This document shows positions 25,130-37,100 of a DNA stretch of 64,000 bases, one piece after another. The number at the start of each line of letters is the position of its first letter. Positions within the stretch are counted from its first letter, which is position 1. The notes under the pieces were generated by a model. The model had not been told where the DNA came from and searched no databases. It saw only the letters and a program-made list of their open reading frames with translations. The stretch comes from Nephrocerus scutellatus (lineage: Eukaryota > Arthropoda > Insecta > Diptera > Pipunculidae): the NCBI GenBank assembly GCA_947095585.1, contig OX352765.1, positions 93,828,965-93,892,964 on the forward strand, in the 5' to 3' direction. Position numbers and translations under genes: made by a program.

Positions 25130-26705
25130 CTTCGTCCCAGAATGATCTGGAGGGGAAGGTGACCTGGAAGTTTTTATTGAAATGGATTTGCGTAATGATG
25201 TAGTCTATGTTGTCTGGGTCCTCACTAAATTCAGGATAGAGGAGTGACCGATTTCATTTCTACTCCAAGCATTAAGACGAATAGTCGAAATAGCAATACA
25301 TTACTTGCCTGCTGTAAATGTCGAGTGGTGAAAGGTCGAAGAGAATGTCCAGTGCGGAGGAGGGGGTTGTACGAAGTGCTTCGCACATACATAGACTAGC
25401 TGACTTGGAGTTTGAGCTTTGCTTTGGAGCTTTGGACTTTGCTTAATTTGTCAAGGTTTACTTTCTTATTTAAGGCAGTCCACCATACAGTCACACCGTA
25501 TATAAGAGTAGGTCTTACTACCGCTGTATATAGCCAATGAGTAATATGGGGTTGAAGACCCCATCTGCTACCAATGGCCCTTTTGCATGAGAAGAGTGCC
25601 ACTGTGGCTTTACGAACTCTTTCTGTCATGTTAGGTTTCCAGCTTAACTTTCTGTCCAAAATAAGACCCAAATACTTGCCTTTATCAGAGAATGTTAAGC
25701 TTATACCTTTTATAGAAGGAGGGTTAATAAATGGAACTTTATATTTTCTGGTGAATAGGACAAGCTCAGTTTTGTGTGGTTTTACTCCTAAACCGCAGCG
25801 ATCTGCCCAATATGTTAGCTTGTTGAGAGCATTTTGGAGGAGTTATCTTAAGGTGTTAGGGTACTTTCCTGAGACGGTAATAGCAACGTCATCCACAAAG
25901 CGATCACTCGGCAGCCTGCGCTTATTAGGCATACAAGCAGCTCGGTCACCACTAAGTTGCATAGAAGGGGCGACAGGACAGGCGACAAAGTGAAAACTTT
26001 GTGAAGTTCCTCTGCTGGCAGATCTTCTGGCAGACGATACACCCAGTATTGAGTTAACAATCCGACTTGTGGGTAGAAGGTTAATCATTTCGCCAAGCGA
26101 GTCGCTCACCCTCAAAGTCGACGGTGCATCCGTAATCGCAGATATGTTGATGTTGTTAAAAGCGCCTTCAATGTCTAGGTATACCACCATTGTGTACTCC
26201 TTGTGGTGAAGGGAATGTTCAAATTACGTACCATTATGTGCAGAGCTGTTTCTACAGACTTACCTTTACAATACGTCTCGAGTCTCTTGTAAATGCGAGT
26301 TCGTATGCAGATAACGATCAGTCTTTCCAGTATTTTTAACAGGAATGATGAAAGACTGATTGGTCTGAGATACTTTGGACTAACATGCGAGCATTTGCCG
26401 GCTTTGGATATGAAAACCACGTTCACTTCTCTCCATAAAACTGGAATATGGACCAGATCGATACAACTCTTAAGAATTATTTCTAGCAAAGGAAGGATAA
26501 TATCCAAAGTTGCAGCTCGGCTAGAATTATACCGGCAGGTTCTGCATATTTGTATGGTTTGAAGCGCCCAAAGCAGTGTGTCCTTATTTATTAGATCATT
26601 GGAGATAGTTGTACGAGTTTCTGCATCAAGGCTGAAATTACTTATCACATGGGAGTTGCCCGTGAAGTGGGTATCTAAAAGCAGATTGAGAGATTTCTTC
26701 GCTTG
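25130..26705 (-). mobile_element. RNase H-type LINE (I/LOA-like), RT portion
   Basis: Minus-strand RT in order: LNLLLDTHFTGNSHVISNFS at about 26640-26700, VLWREVNVVFISKAGKCSH, YLRPISLSSFLLKILERLIV (frame 26175-26648), YLDIEGAFNNINISAITDA with the first catalytic aspartate and FVDDVAITVSGK with the second pair (frame 25843-26190). The usual first residue of the catalytic box is tyrosine; here the box is FVDD. Downstream are LILDRKLSWK, VRKATVALFSCKRAIGSRWG and THWLYTAVVRPTLIYG (25396-25671), then a degraded EALRTTPSSALDILFDL region down to about 25130. The RNase H part is missing. Several frameshifts disable it. Confidence 0.9.
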
Positions 26706-27737
26706 AACATAAACGTGGTACCGTGTCTATTTATTTGTTTTCCATACTCTTACAAGAGATACATTTAAAAGTTTTTTTTACTTTGATTCGATGCGAGTAG
26801 GTATCGATATATTTGTTGCAATTTCAAGTAGCTATCGATACTTTTCTTCGAGTAGAGGTACTCGCTACATTGGCGGTATCGCTTCATCGTTAATTTCAGC
26901 CCATCCAGCCGGCAGATTGTTTAGTTTCACTTTACTGTTAGTAAAATAGTAATGCCGCTGCACTGTCGACTATATACGAGTATCTACCACCACCACCACA
27001 AAAAAAAATCATCGCTTCATGGATACTAACTAACTACAGTATCTACCTATAACATCCTACCACCTGAAGCGGATACGGGGTCGAAATACGAATTACTCGT
27101 ACAAGGACGCATGCAAAATTATTGCGTAGTGAAGCCATAGCCAAAGCGGCCACTCACTTAGCTAGAAATTTCCCATTTAATGGCTGCTTTGAAACAATTC
27201 ATTCCTCCATTTTAAAAGCCGAAAATGTTCTCTGGCCTTATGCAGGTCGCTCACTACCGCAAACTCATTGTTGTTTTGAGGCTACTTAGTGCTCCAGTTT
27301 CATAAACCTCGTGCCTCGGGGGGAATCCTTACAATCAGGAGCATATACACACACACACACACACAGCGCTCGCCATAAAGTCGTTTGTGAGCATTTGTCG
27401 TTTCCAATTTACGATGAATTAATTAAAAAACGCCGGGCGGCACAACTGTTTATGTTCGAAGCTGCCAAAACGCTTGCGCTTCGTACTTAATTTCACCCAT
27501 ATTTCAATGAAAATTTAATGGGAAAGCAGATATCGACCGAAAACAAATTTGCGACTAATTAGGGCGAGGACGACGCTCGATTTATATTACGAGTATTTTA
27601 TATTTTACGCGCAGGCAGCATTTAGTTTGGCTTGCCAAAATGCCCTTCCCACCCTAAAACTCTAAACTATTATTCTTTTAAAACCGAAAATCTATGACAT
27701 TTCTAACAGACATCTTTTCTTTCTCTGTCATTTCCAG
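26706..27737. other. Upstream region of the CRIM1-like gene
   Basis: Holds the DRE pair and a (CA) microsatellite of about ten repeats at 27346-27366. It ends in a strong polypyrimidine tract and splice acceptor (ctttctctgtcatttccag) at 27737. A 5'UTR exon probably lies here or further upstream, but its donor could not be chosen confidently. Confidence 0.5.
26802..26840. promoter_or_regulatory. Paired DRE palindromes TATCGATA
   Basis: Two perfect TATCGATA palindromes lie at 26802-26809 and 26833-26840, 31 bases apart, about 0.9 kb upstream of the first coding exon acceptor. In Drosophila this octamer is the DRE, bound by DREF and by BEAF-32-type factors near promoters and domain borders. A promoter for the gene at 27938 a little downstream, with its own 5'UTR exon, would explain the acceptor at 27736-27737. 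The start site itself is not visible. Confidence 0.5.
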
Positions 27738-27937
27738 CTCATCCACATGAACCCACAAGGACATCTACAGAATGTCATCATCAAAAATTCGGAGAAAATC
27801 TTTGCAAAGGATCGCGCGCAATCTGATCGTTCACTATATCCGTTAGTCCGCTGATGAACGAACACCTTTTTGACGAATTTCATAGAAGAAATAAAAAAAA
27901 ATAATTTTTTTGAAAACAAAATATCCCGAAACGTACA
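27738..27937 (+). promoter_or_regulatory. uORF-rich 5' leader of the CRIM1-like gene
   Basis: If the acceptor at 27736-27737 is used, the leader before the main ATG holds three short upstream frames: 27747-27854, 27772-27846 and 27854-27904. The first ends with TGA whose last base is also the A of the ATG opening the third (tgatg), an arrangement that can favour re-initiation. The main ATG at 27938 has A at -3. Reduced translation of the main frame is an inference. Confidence 0.5.
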
Positions 27938-28134
27938 ATGTCCTCGATAAGATATTTTTGTTTTCTGAACTTTCGAACTTATCTGATATACCTGTGCTGT
28001 TATTTGCTCATCATGGTGGCCGCCGGTTCTCGTGTCGTCAATGGTCTCAAATGTTATTGCAACCCTAAAGAGTGTGATGTTATACGATCGTTGGATTGCC
28101 CTGGCAAAGGATTGGTTCTCTGGGATCCATGCAA
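27938..28134 (+). CDS. CRIM1-like gene, coding exon 1
   Basis: Encodes the signal peptide (hydrophobic run YLIYLCCYLLIMVAAG at residues 15-30) and the first five mature cysteines. It ends two bases into codon 66 at donor GTGAGT (28135). The ATG at 27938 is chosen because it gives a complete signal peptide; the next ATG, at 28013, would begin inside it. The following intron is only 64 bases. Confidence 0.9.
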
Positions 28135-31100
28135 GTGAGTGCAAAGATTTAATTTAACAAAAATGTATCCGCCTTTCTAACGCGCTCGTTTCTTGCAGAT
28201 GCTGCCGGATATGTGCGAAAACACAGGGCGAAACCTGCGGTGGTCCAGGTGGATTCTCGGGGACATGTGAGCCTCCACTGCAGTGCGTAGCGAGATTACC
28301 CATCACAAGTGGATTAGGAGTCTGCATGGGTGAGTTAATGACCAGGAGAATATGAAGTCGATTCAAATCCTGCAATGCATATGTCGTTGCGATGCTTAAA
28401 TGATGCGCAAACGATTTTTATTTCATAGCGGTGCGAAAGCGATGCGTAATCGATGTGTAAGTTCTTTTTGTGGAATGAGTAAGTGTAGTCCAAGCAAAGA
28501 TTTATCTCCTGAACCAATAGTATGCTCTAATGTTTAGCAAAGTATTTACCACTGAACCTGAGAGTTGAAGAAGGAGCAAAGGAAAAGACGGGTGCTGAAC
28601 TGATTGTCTTTTAAATCAATTCAATCGGGTAGCATTTTCTGGTTCACTTTGAAAACATTCACTCTCGGTACGTATTCCAGTGTTGTTTGCAGCTTTGTTT
28701 CCACGCAAAGTTCGAGATCTCGTTGTGGACAATTTCTGCAATCTACGATGCTATTGACTCTGCTCTTCGTTCACACACTTGAATTGAGATCTCATTGATC
28801 TTGATGGAACTGGTACATCACTGAAAAGGCTGGTTAGTGTTGAAAGTGCTGTCCATGACAACACATCCTTATATGGATGCCCCCGCTGATGCAATCACAA
28901 ACATCATCCTTATTAGTATGAGAGTTTATCCCTTCCAGGAATAAGTCTGTTAAACCAAAGGAAGATGGATGGTATGACTCGAGCTGTAAATAGACTTCTA
29001 GCATAAGAGAGGTATGCTTTCGATTTTACAAAGCAAACCCGACTGAGGAAAACCGAACAAATTTGAAACGAGCTAGAAATGATTGCAGTGCCTATCTTCG
29101 ATGAGTCAAATTATCATACGACCAAAAATTTAGTCAAAAAAATACTACAATGTCCCAAAGGTAGTAAACATTTTTGGTCATTCTTGAAAAGTATCAAAAA
29201 TACAGCCCCGTCATCGATCAACGCTAATTTATAATGACATTCCAGTTGTCAGCTCTATAGACAAGGCCAATATGTTTGCTGTTAGCTCCACGCTTCCAGA
29301 TTGTGCATTGTTGCCTCCTGCACCTCAGAGTATTAAACACTCTACATAGAGTGGAGTTAATAGAGTTTTAAAAGATCTCAACACTTACACACCCGCTGGG
29401 CCAGATGGTATTTGCCCATTAGTTCTGAAGAGGTGTTCTTCCAAGCTGGCATTACCATTGCGTAAGCTTTTCCACCTATCCTATTTTTCTGGACTCTTCC
29501 CGAGAAGTTGGAAAACAGCTTTTGTCCCAACGAGGAGCCGTCGTCACCTTCTTCTTCCGACCCATAGCACTTACATCCATTCTTTCAAAGATCATGGAAA
29601 TAGTCGACAAGTAATAACCACTTGGGAATTATAATCCATAAAATAAGGATATATTGATTTTTCCAAGTAGGCGTTATGGTCTGACTTTTTTTTTTCTGAC
29701 AATTATTACTCTTGGATGTTTTTCAGACGTTTGCGAGAGGTAGGACCATGAAAAAATATTTTTAGTGATTCTGGAATACCTCCTGCTCAGAAGTCCAACG
29801 CACAAACAACTAGAGGCACGGATCCCACTAATCCAAGAGCTTAGTCGAGCCATATCATTAAGAAAAGTCCTTCCAGTGAGTAAGAAAGATCTAAGAATGC
29901 TACTGGGCTTTTCTACGGGCCATTGGTGCATGAGATAGCATTTTTAACACTTTTATTTAACTTCACTTGACTCCTTTATGTCTTCCACCTTCCACACGAC
30001 CTATAGAGCTGATATTTTGTGAGTGTCTATGTCGAAAATAGCATTTTTTATATTCCACGAATGACGCGTGTCGCGTGTGGCGCGTGTGATGGGTTGAAAT
30101 TTTTCTTTCTTTCGCCTAGAGAGTTGAAATTTTGTGAGTATCTAAGTCCATAATAGCATTTTATATATTCCGAATATGATGCGTGTCGCGTGTGGCGCGT
30201 GTAATGGCTTAATTTCTTTTTTCGACTTTTTTGAGGTCATTTTTAATTACCTTCCACATGACCTAGAGAGTTGAAATTTTGTGAGTATCTAAGTCCATAA
30301 TAGCATTTTATATATTCCGAATATGATGCGTGTCGCGTGTGGCGCGTGTAATGGCTTAAATTCTTTTTTCGACTTTTTTGAGGTCATTTTTAATTACCTT
30401 CCACATGACCTAGAGAGTTGAAATATTTTGAGTATCTAAGTCCAAAATAGCATTTTTCATATTCCACGTATGGCGTGTATCACGTTTCGCGTCTGGCACG
30501 TGTGATGGTTTGAAATTGCGGTATTTCCTCGTCTTTTTTAACCACCATTCGCACGACCTATAGGGCTGAAATTTTGTGAGCGGCTCAATATCAGGGACCC
30601 ATTTTTATATTTCGCTTTTGACATGTGTCGCTAGTCGCGTGTGGCACGTGTTGCTTGTTTCGATGTATATACAAAAGTTTGTACCCGAAAAACGAAATTT
30701 TTTTACATTTAATTGTTACAAGCTTACCCTGTTTCCAGTGACAGTCTGCAGGCTCTGTCTGGAGGAAGATGAACTAACTAACCATGTTTTCTTCGATCGC
30801 CTGGCTCTGGTGTGTATGAAGCGAAAAGTACTCCGCAAGGCGATTCTTACTCGGATTCCTTACCTGAGTGATGGACTCTGTTTCATAGTGACATCAGGGT
30901 TATGTCACTTTTCTCATTTTTTGACTCCAACGAGGTATTTTATAAGAAATGACCACTTTGCTGCTACTACTGCTGTCTTTAATGATACTATCACATAGAA
31001 TTTCTTGCATTAATGTGAACTTCTAAAACAACTATGCGAAGATAATTTCCATAAATTGTATGCAAATCCGTTCACATTTTTCCTCAATTTTCCGTGCGCA

Positions 31101-34100
31101 TAAACTTTTCAAAAACCCATCGCTTCGTGTAATCGTCGTTTTACATGGCATAGTAAGAAACGTATAACAATAAAGTCATTATATTACCATCGCTGGCATC
31201 TGCCAGTCTGTGTTGTTCCCGTTGTATCAATGGCCATCTCCAAGTAAGCGATGTTGGTAACGTAGACGGCAAAAGAACGTCTCCCCTTAAAAATTCATTT
31301 ACAAAAGTCTGCAGGAAGAAACCAACAGATAAACTTAAAAAACATGCAAAACAAAAATAAAGAACTCGAAGCTCGAAAGCACATTTCGAACTCAGACAAG
31401 AATACTCCGTACCTCATAGCAGAAAACGTCCTCCTGATGTAAACGCACGCAGGATTCAGAAAACTTTGTTTATCCAGCCATCGTCGACCAGTTGTTCATT
31501 TTAAGATTGTTTTCTTGTTTATACGTTGTTATTGTTCTTATGTGTTTACGTGGGAGTGTGAGTTTTGTTCTATATTCGTTCGCCACACCATGTAGATACT
31601 TTGTGTTACCAGACCCATTTCTCAATTCAGGCGTCACTCCTCGTCGGTCGATTAGATGTGGCAACACACATCTCTTTGTTAACAGAAAGGCATTTGTTCC
31701 TTAAAAAAAAATCTAAAAATAGCTTTTAAAGATGAATTTAAAGTTAAGTCAATATCCTTAATGTTGCTATAATTAAATGTTAAGTTAAACAAAACTCATT
31801 TGACTCAACATTATGTTTGGTTGTTAAAGCGGTGTCCTGTCATGGCCTCACGCTTTGAGAAATTAATTGAATCAACTAATGCCAACTGAATGCGGTAAAA
31901 ATTCAAAAGTTTCCTTCTAACATTGCAATTTAACGGTTATAGATTGGGCAGAATAAAGAATCGCATCACACACTCAACTACCCCATTTTAAAGCTTTACC
32001 GCTTACAATTACTGGAATAATAAGGATGCAAAAACCGTAATCTCACTTACGCATTTTCTCGTTTTGAAGGACAAATGTTCATGTAGTCAATGTAGTAAAA
32101 TGCAAATATAAAAAGACACACACAGCATATCCTTAATGTGTGAGACATCATTATCTTCTCATAATTGTCGTAGCGGAGTAAAAAGCGCCATTGAGGTCGC
32201 CATTGTTTGGTGCCGTATGTAGGCTACGTAGGTTCCAGACGAAAACACCGGTACTTATGTCATTGTTACAAACCGTTTTCGTTCCTGCAATTGTCCTAAA
32301 TACAATGGGGTTGACACTCACAATTTAAATACAATGGCCAGGATGTTATCTCAACACAAAAAGGCGCACAATGTGACATATGTTAGTGGTCCTTTTGTTC
32401 TGTTCGCTGTGTATAACCTCTTTGAAAAAGTTCCACGTGGTTTCTCTTGGCACCGCTCAAAGAGGAGTTTTTATAAAAAAGAAAAAATGGTTCGTTTTTT
32501 AGTTCAACATCTACCCACAATAGCACTTTGTATGTAAATTTAAAGAGACAATTGTTTAAGAACAGGAAACGAATTTTTGTGACGTAAGACTAAGCAGCTT
32601 ACGTAGATGATAAGAATACAAAACTATGGGATAATGCCTTTAAGTACAATTTCATTGCTTTCTTACCAATATTGACATCCTGCAAACATTCACAGGTGCG
32701 TTTAACATAAGGAAGTCAATCTGATTGCAATCCGATTGGATTTCCACGTGGCCAGATTTTCCACATTGGATATTGGTAATTTCCGAACTACTCCTTTTTC
32801 TTCACAAAAGCGATTTCGTCCAGGAAAATTGATCCCCTAATACTTGCACTTTGCGCTATGAAAGTCCCGGCTGCCTGTTAAATGGCGACTCATGCAGAAA
32901 ATCCCTTTGAGACAGACGATATAAAAAAGCGAAACAAGCATTTGACGAAAAGATACACACAATGGAATATCACTCACACAAAGGGGACAAATTCGAATTA
33001 CTGATCAATACGTTGCAAAGATAGTTTGTGTGTTACTGTTATTCAAAGTGCAAGTGACTTTTTATTGAATAAAACGAGCAGCAAGTCCTGTCTACTGCAT
33101 ATCTATGTTACCGAACAAACTGAATATATATCTACTCGTATATTATCGAAAAAGCAAAAATACTGTTGACGATTTGCTTCTTTTGGTCTTAACTCTTTCT
33201 ATATTCCTCTCAGTAGTAAGCTTTGGTGCACAGCACATTGACCATTTCAAAAGGACGATTCTATTGGTTGCAGTTGTCGTTGTCGTAGTCACTTCCCTTC
33301 GCAATCGCAGTGTTGAGTTATTTCTGTATGGTTCTCTTGCGGCTAAAGTTGCTGCTGTAGTTATTGTGTAGGGACAACATTCAAGGAATGTGTAAACGAT
33401 GATGTTCACCCACGGGATATCAACTTTGAAATTCTCTATACGAGTACTAACTTCGCGTATCCGTGTGTTTGTTTGTTGTGTGTAGCTAGTAAATTTTGTG
33501 ATACATTTTTAAGTCACTTCCTTAAGCCAGATTTTATTCAAACTTAGCATACGTGTATCTCTGATAAGATAATTTAAAGGAACAATTTTATTTGTTGGAT
33601 TTTATTTTATCAACTTAGAGCTTGGGTGTACTTGCAAAAGAAGCTTGACTGGGCTGCTGCAATTCAAAAATGCTATCCGGCGAATAGTATTTAGTAGCCC
33701 AGTCATACAAAACATATCAAAAGCAAGATAAGCCTAGGGTAGCCTCAAACTATCCAGAGCTTTGCTGGCTTTTAAGATCAAATGCCTCTTTAAAGTACAG
33801 ATATCAAGTATAACATCCGTTGAAGAACAATTACTCCTTCACCAAAACTGATTCGGAAAGACAGCCTAACTACTCTATTGCAGAAAAATCTAAACGAAGC
33901 ACTTACAAATATGAAAGCATCAAACACGCCAACAAACATTTACAACCTTACAGAAATAATCAGGCAGACTACACCGAATAAGTCAACAAAGTGGAACATT
34001 CTAAGAAAGCAAAAGTGGTTTGGTTCTGAATTTTTGAAAGTAAGAGAGAGAGAGATCTTTTGCAGCTCTTGGACTTTTGCGAAAATACAGCACAAATGTA

Positions 34101-37100
34101 TTCAAAACCATCTATGATGAAGCGGTTAAGGACTTCAAGCGAATCTGTTACAGGAAGAACAGACCATTGAGGTAATCAACACATCAAGATCCTCAGCAGA
34201 GTTTTGGAAGGCTGTAAAGTATGTCAACGGGAAAGCTAATATCATTTTATCCAAATTGCAGTCACCACAGTTGAGGGATCATTTTAGCAGACTCCTAAAT
34301 CCCGCCCAAATTTCGCCAGCTTTTCATTATGTGGCTCCGCTGGTTGGTGATGTGTCATTAAGGATATTCAAGAGTTCGAAAAGCTCCGGGAGACGACCGA
34401 ATCATCGTTATAATTTACAAGCCAACACAAGAAGTTGCATGCATTCTTTGTCGATTTCCGTAGAGCCTTTAACTCAATACCACGCGAGGCTCTATTTTAT
34501 AAGCTCCACGTAATACGAATGTCTACTAAAGTCATCAACATTTTAAGGACAATGTATGACAGAAATTTAGCATACGTTTGGGATGGCGAATTCATTTCTC
34601 ATGAGTTTGGAACTTCAATGGGATTGAAGCAAGGTTGCATATTGAGCGTGTTTCTATTTATCCTATTCGTCAATGAGAAAATCGGTTTTATGAGGGAAGG
34701 AATAGAATTGAACCTAGTACAGATCCCTGCGCTTATGCAAGTTGACGACATCGTTTTCCTCTCTAATACAATCAACAGGATGCAATTGATGATAAACAGA
34801 CTAGCTGAGTACTGCAAACTATGGAACCTGAGTGTTAATCTTGAAAAGTCGATGATGATGATATTCAGAGGCGGTAGAAGGGGTAGGTATTCGCGTAACG
34901 AATACTGGCGTATTCAAGATGAACGTTCAAATAGTGAGAGAATAGAAATACCTTGGAATTCTGATAACTGCCAACATCTTAATGCCAAACTATCGAAAAT
35001 AAAATGCGCAATATATTCCGTTTGGAGTCTTAATAACTGAGGAGCATTTTACAACCTTAAGATTTAACCTAAACTGAGCTGGAATATTTATGCGTATGTT
35101 TGTAAAAGCCTTAACAAACTATCCCCAGCTGGATGTTCTGCTATGGGTTGCAACGGAAGTAGGCTAATGCCACAGAGGAATAGCTTTAGAGAGAAGCTGG
35201 CTTTCTACTATGCTTTTGCTATGGTATGGTATGGTTGCTTTTACTATAGTATGGACCAATTTTATTTGGGAATGTTTCAGTAGAGATTGCGGATGGACTT
35301 GTCGGTAAAGATGTTCTGTACCTAAATTTGAACCTTGGGCAGAGCTTTCTCCAATTTTTGTCTTGAGAGATCTTATAGTGATCCTTTTTTATCTAAAATC
35401 CAGATGAAGTAATCTGATATGTGGCTAGAAAGCAAGAAGTCTGTCTGCAAAGCGGATTAGGTTAATTGGGGTAAACTTCAAAAAAGTTATCCTTCTATCT
35501 ACAATCCTTGCCTACCACAGTTTGTGGATGTTTTATCACAAAATATTAGATAAATCCAGTGTTTTTTTAAAGAAATACCCAAGTGTTCCTTTTGTACAAT
35601 AGACCGCTTTCCAAAGTGCGTTATCAGGGAGTGAGGCAATGAGATGTACTGTCACCAGTTCTAGTTTTACTGACGATTAATGATATAATGAGTGCTAAGA
35701 CAAAGCAGCTGCTATCCAATGGATACCGTTTGATAAGCTTAGTCATATGGACTATGCCGGTGATATTATGTTTCCAAGCAAACAGATTTGGTGGCTTGAA
35801 TCACTGCTATATAGAGGAGCTCACGCAATTCAACTACCTAGGCAGTTTTATATCACTTGATGGAGCTTGGAGTTTGATGATGGACGTTAACAACAGAATA
35901 AGCTGAGTGGAATCCTCTCTCTTGTGCACAACTCCAGCAAAATATCACTAGTTAGAATGTTTTCCTTGTAGCAATCGATAAACCTTGAATCCCATTTTAC
36001 CTTCAGACGTTTCTATAATCAATGCAAGTCAAATGACAAGGCTATTGCGTTATAAAAACATTACTCGTAAAGGCAGAAATAGGACACTCGCATGAATGTC
36101 TAACAAGTATATAAGTCCTGAATGATTCATTGAATGGCTTTGGTGTGGTGATGGTACACCTAATTGATATTCTTGTAATGTCGGCCTCTTATCATTCATG
36201 GCGTGTTTGAGAGCTTATGCCGGCTAAGGATATAAATGTCAGAGATAATCATACAAAGGACATCCACATCACTTAAAGAAAAGCGGAAACCATTATAGTC
36301 ATTTGGAATAAACTGGTGTCCTTACAATTATTGCGATGACGAACATAATAAGGATATTCCAATTGAAATGATGCTTTCACTCGTAGTATATACGTAATAT
36401 ATTCACATTCGATACTCCTTTGCGGTCCTTGCATTAATTAATTAATTGAATTTCAATGCATATTGACATTATTCTGTCCCTTTTAGTGCCTAGCTATAAG
36501 CACACGCATTCATTGTGGCTAGAATTTCGCAAACAAACAAAACTCAAACGGAAGTCCATATTGTGAGAATATTTTGTCATTCTTTGTTTCACTACGCATT
36601 ATGACGAAATTCATGAAATATTAAGATGTGCCAAAAACGTCTTTCATTCGCGTCGCACCAAATTAATTAATTTGTATTGTAGAGAAGATAGATATCCATA
36701 TTATTACACGAGTATCTGGCTCAAATGCCTCTCTCCGCAACGATATTAACATTAACATTACCATTATCTTATTTTATTAAGAAGAACATTGTAAGGTGAA
36801 TAGTAGATAATAGCTCTTACAGTTCTGGCGCCCCACTAGCTTGCTCATGTATTTTGCAAGGATATGCGAGGACTGCAAATACGAGTGGATGGATGGTATC
36901 AAGACACGTGTTTGTGCGCTACTGTCGTTGTTCGAGTCACTACAACTGCGGTACAGTTATAGCTCAATTTATCTACAGGCTGATACGTGTATGCAAAGGT
37001 TATTTCTAGACGTGCATCCGGTTCTGTAATTCATCTGTTGTCCTCCTGTTGTAGCTTTCATCTTTGTTCTTGGTTTTAACAACAATTTAATAAAATGTTT

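Noticed and set aside
27728..28144. 138-codon minus-strand frame over exon 1
   Set aside because: No domain or splice context; the opposite strand carries the signal peptide and cysteine module.
28154..28375. Minus-strand frame opposite exon 2
   Set aside because: Shadow of the cysteine-rich + strand exon, which has splice sites and consistent phase.
33105..33371. Membrane protein frame with valine-rich segment
   Set aside because: The hydrophobic run comes from gtt/gtc-rich low-complexity DNA; no start, splice or family support.
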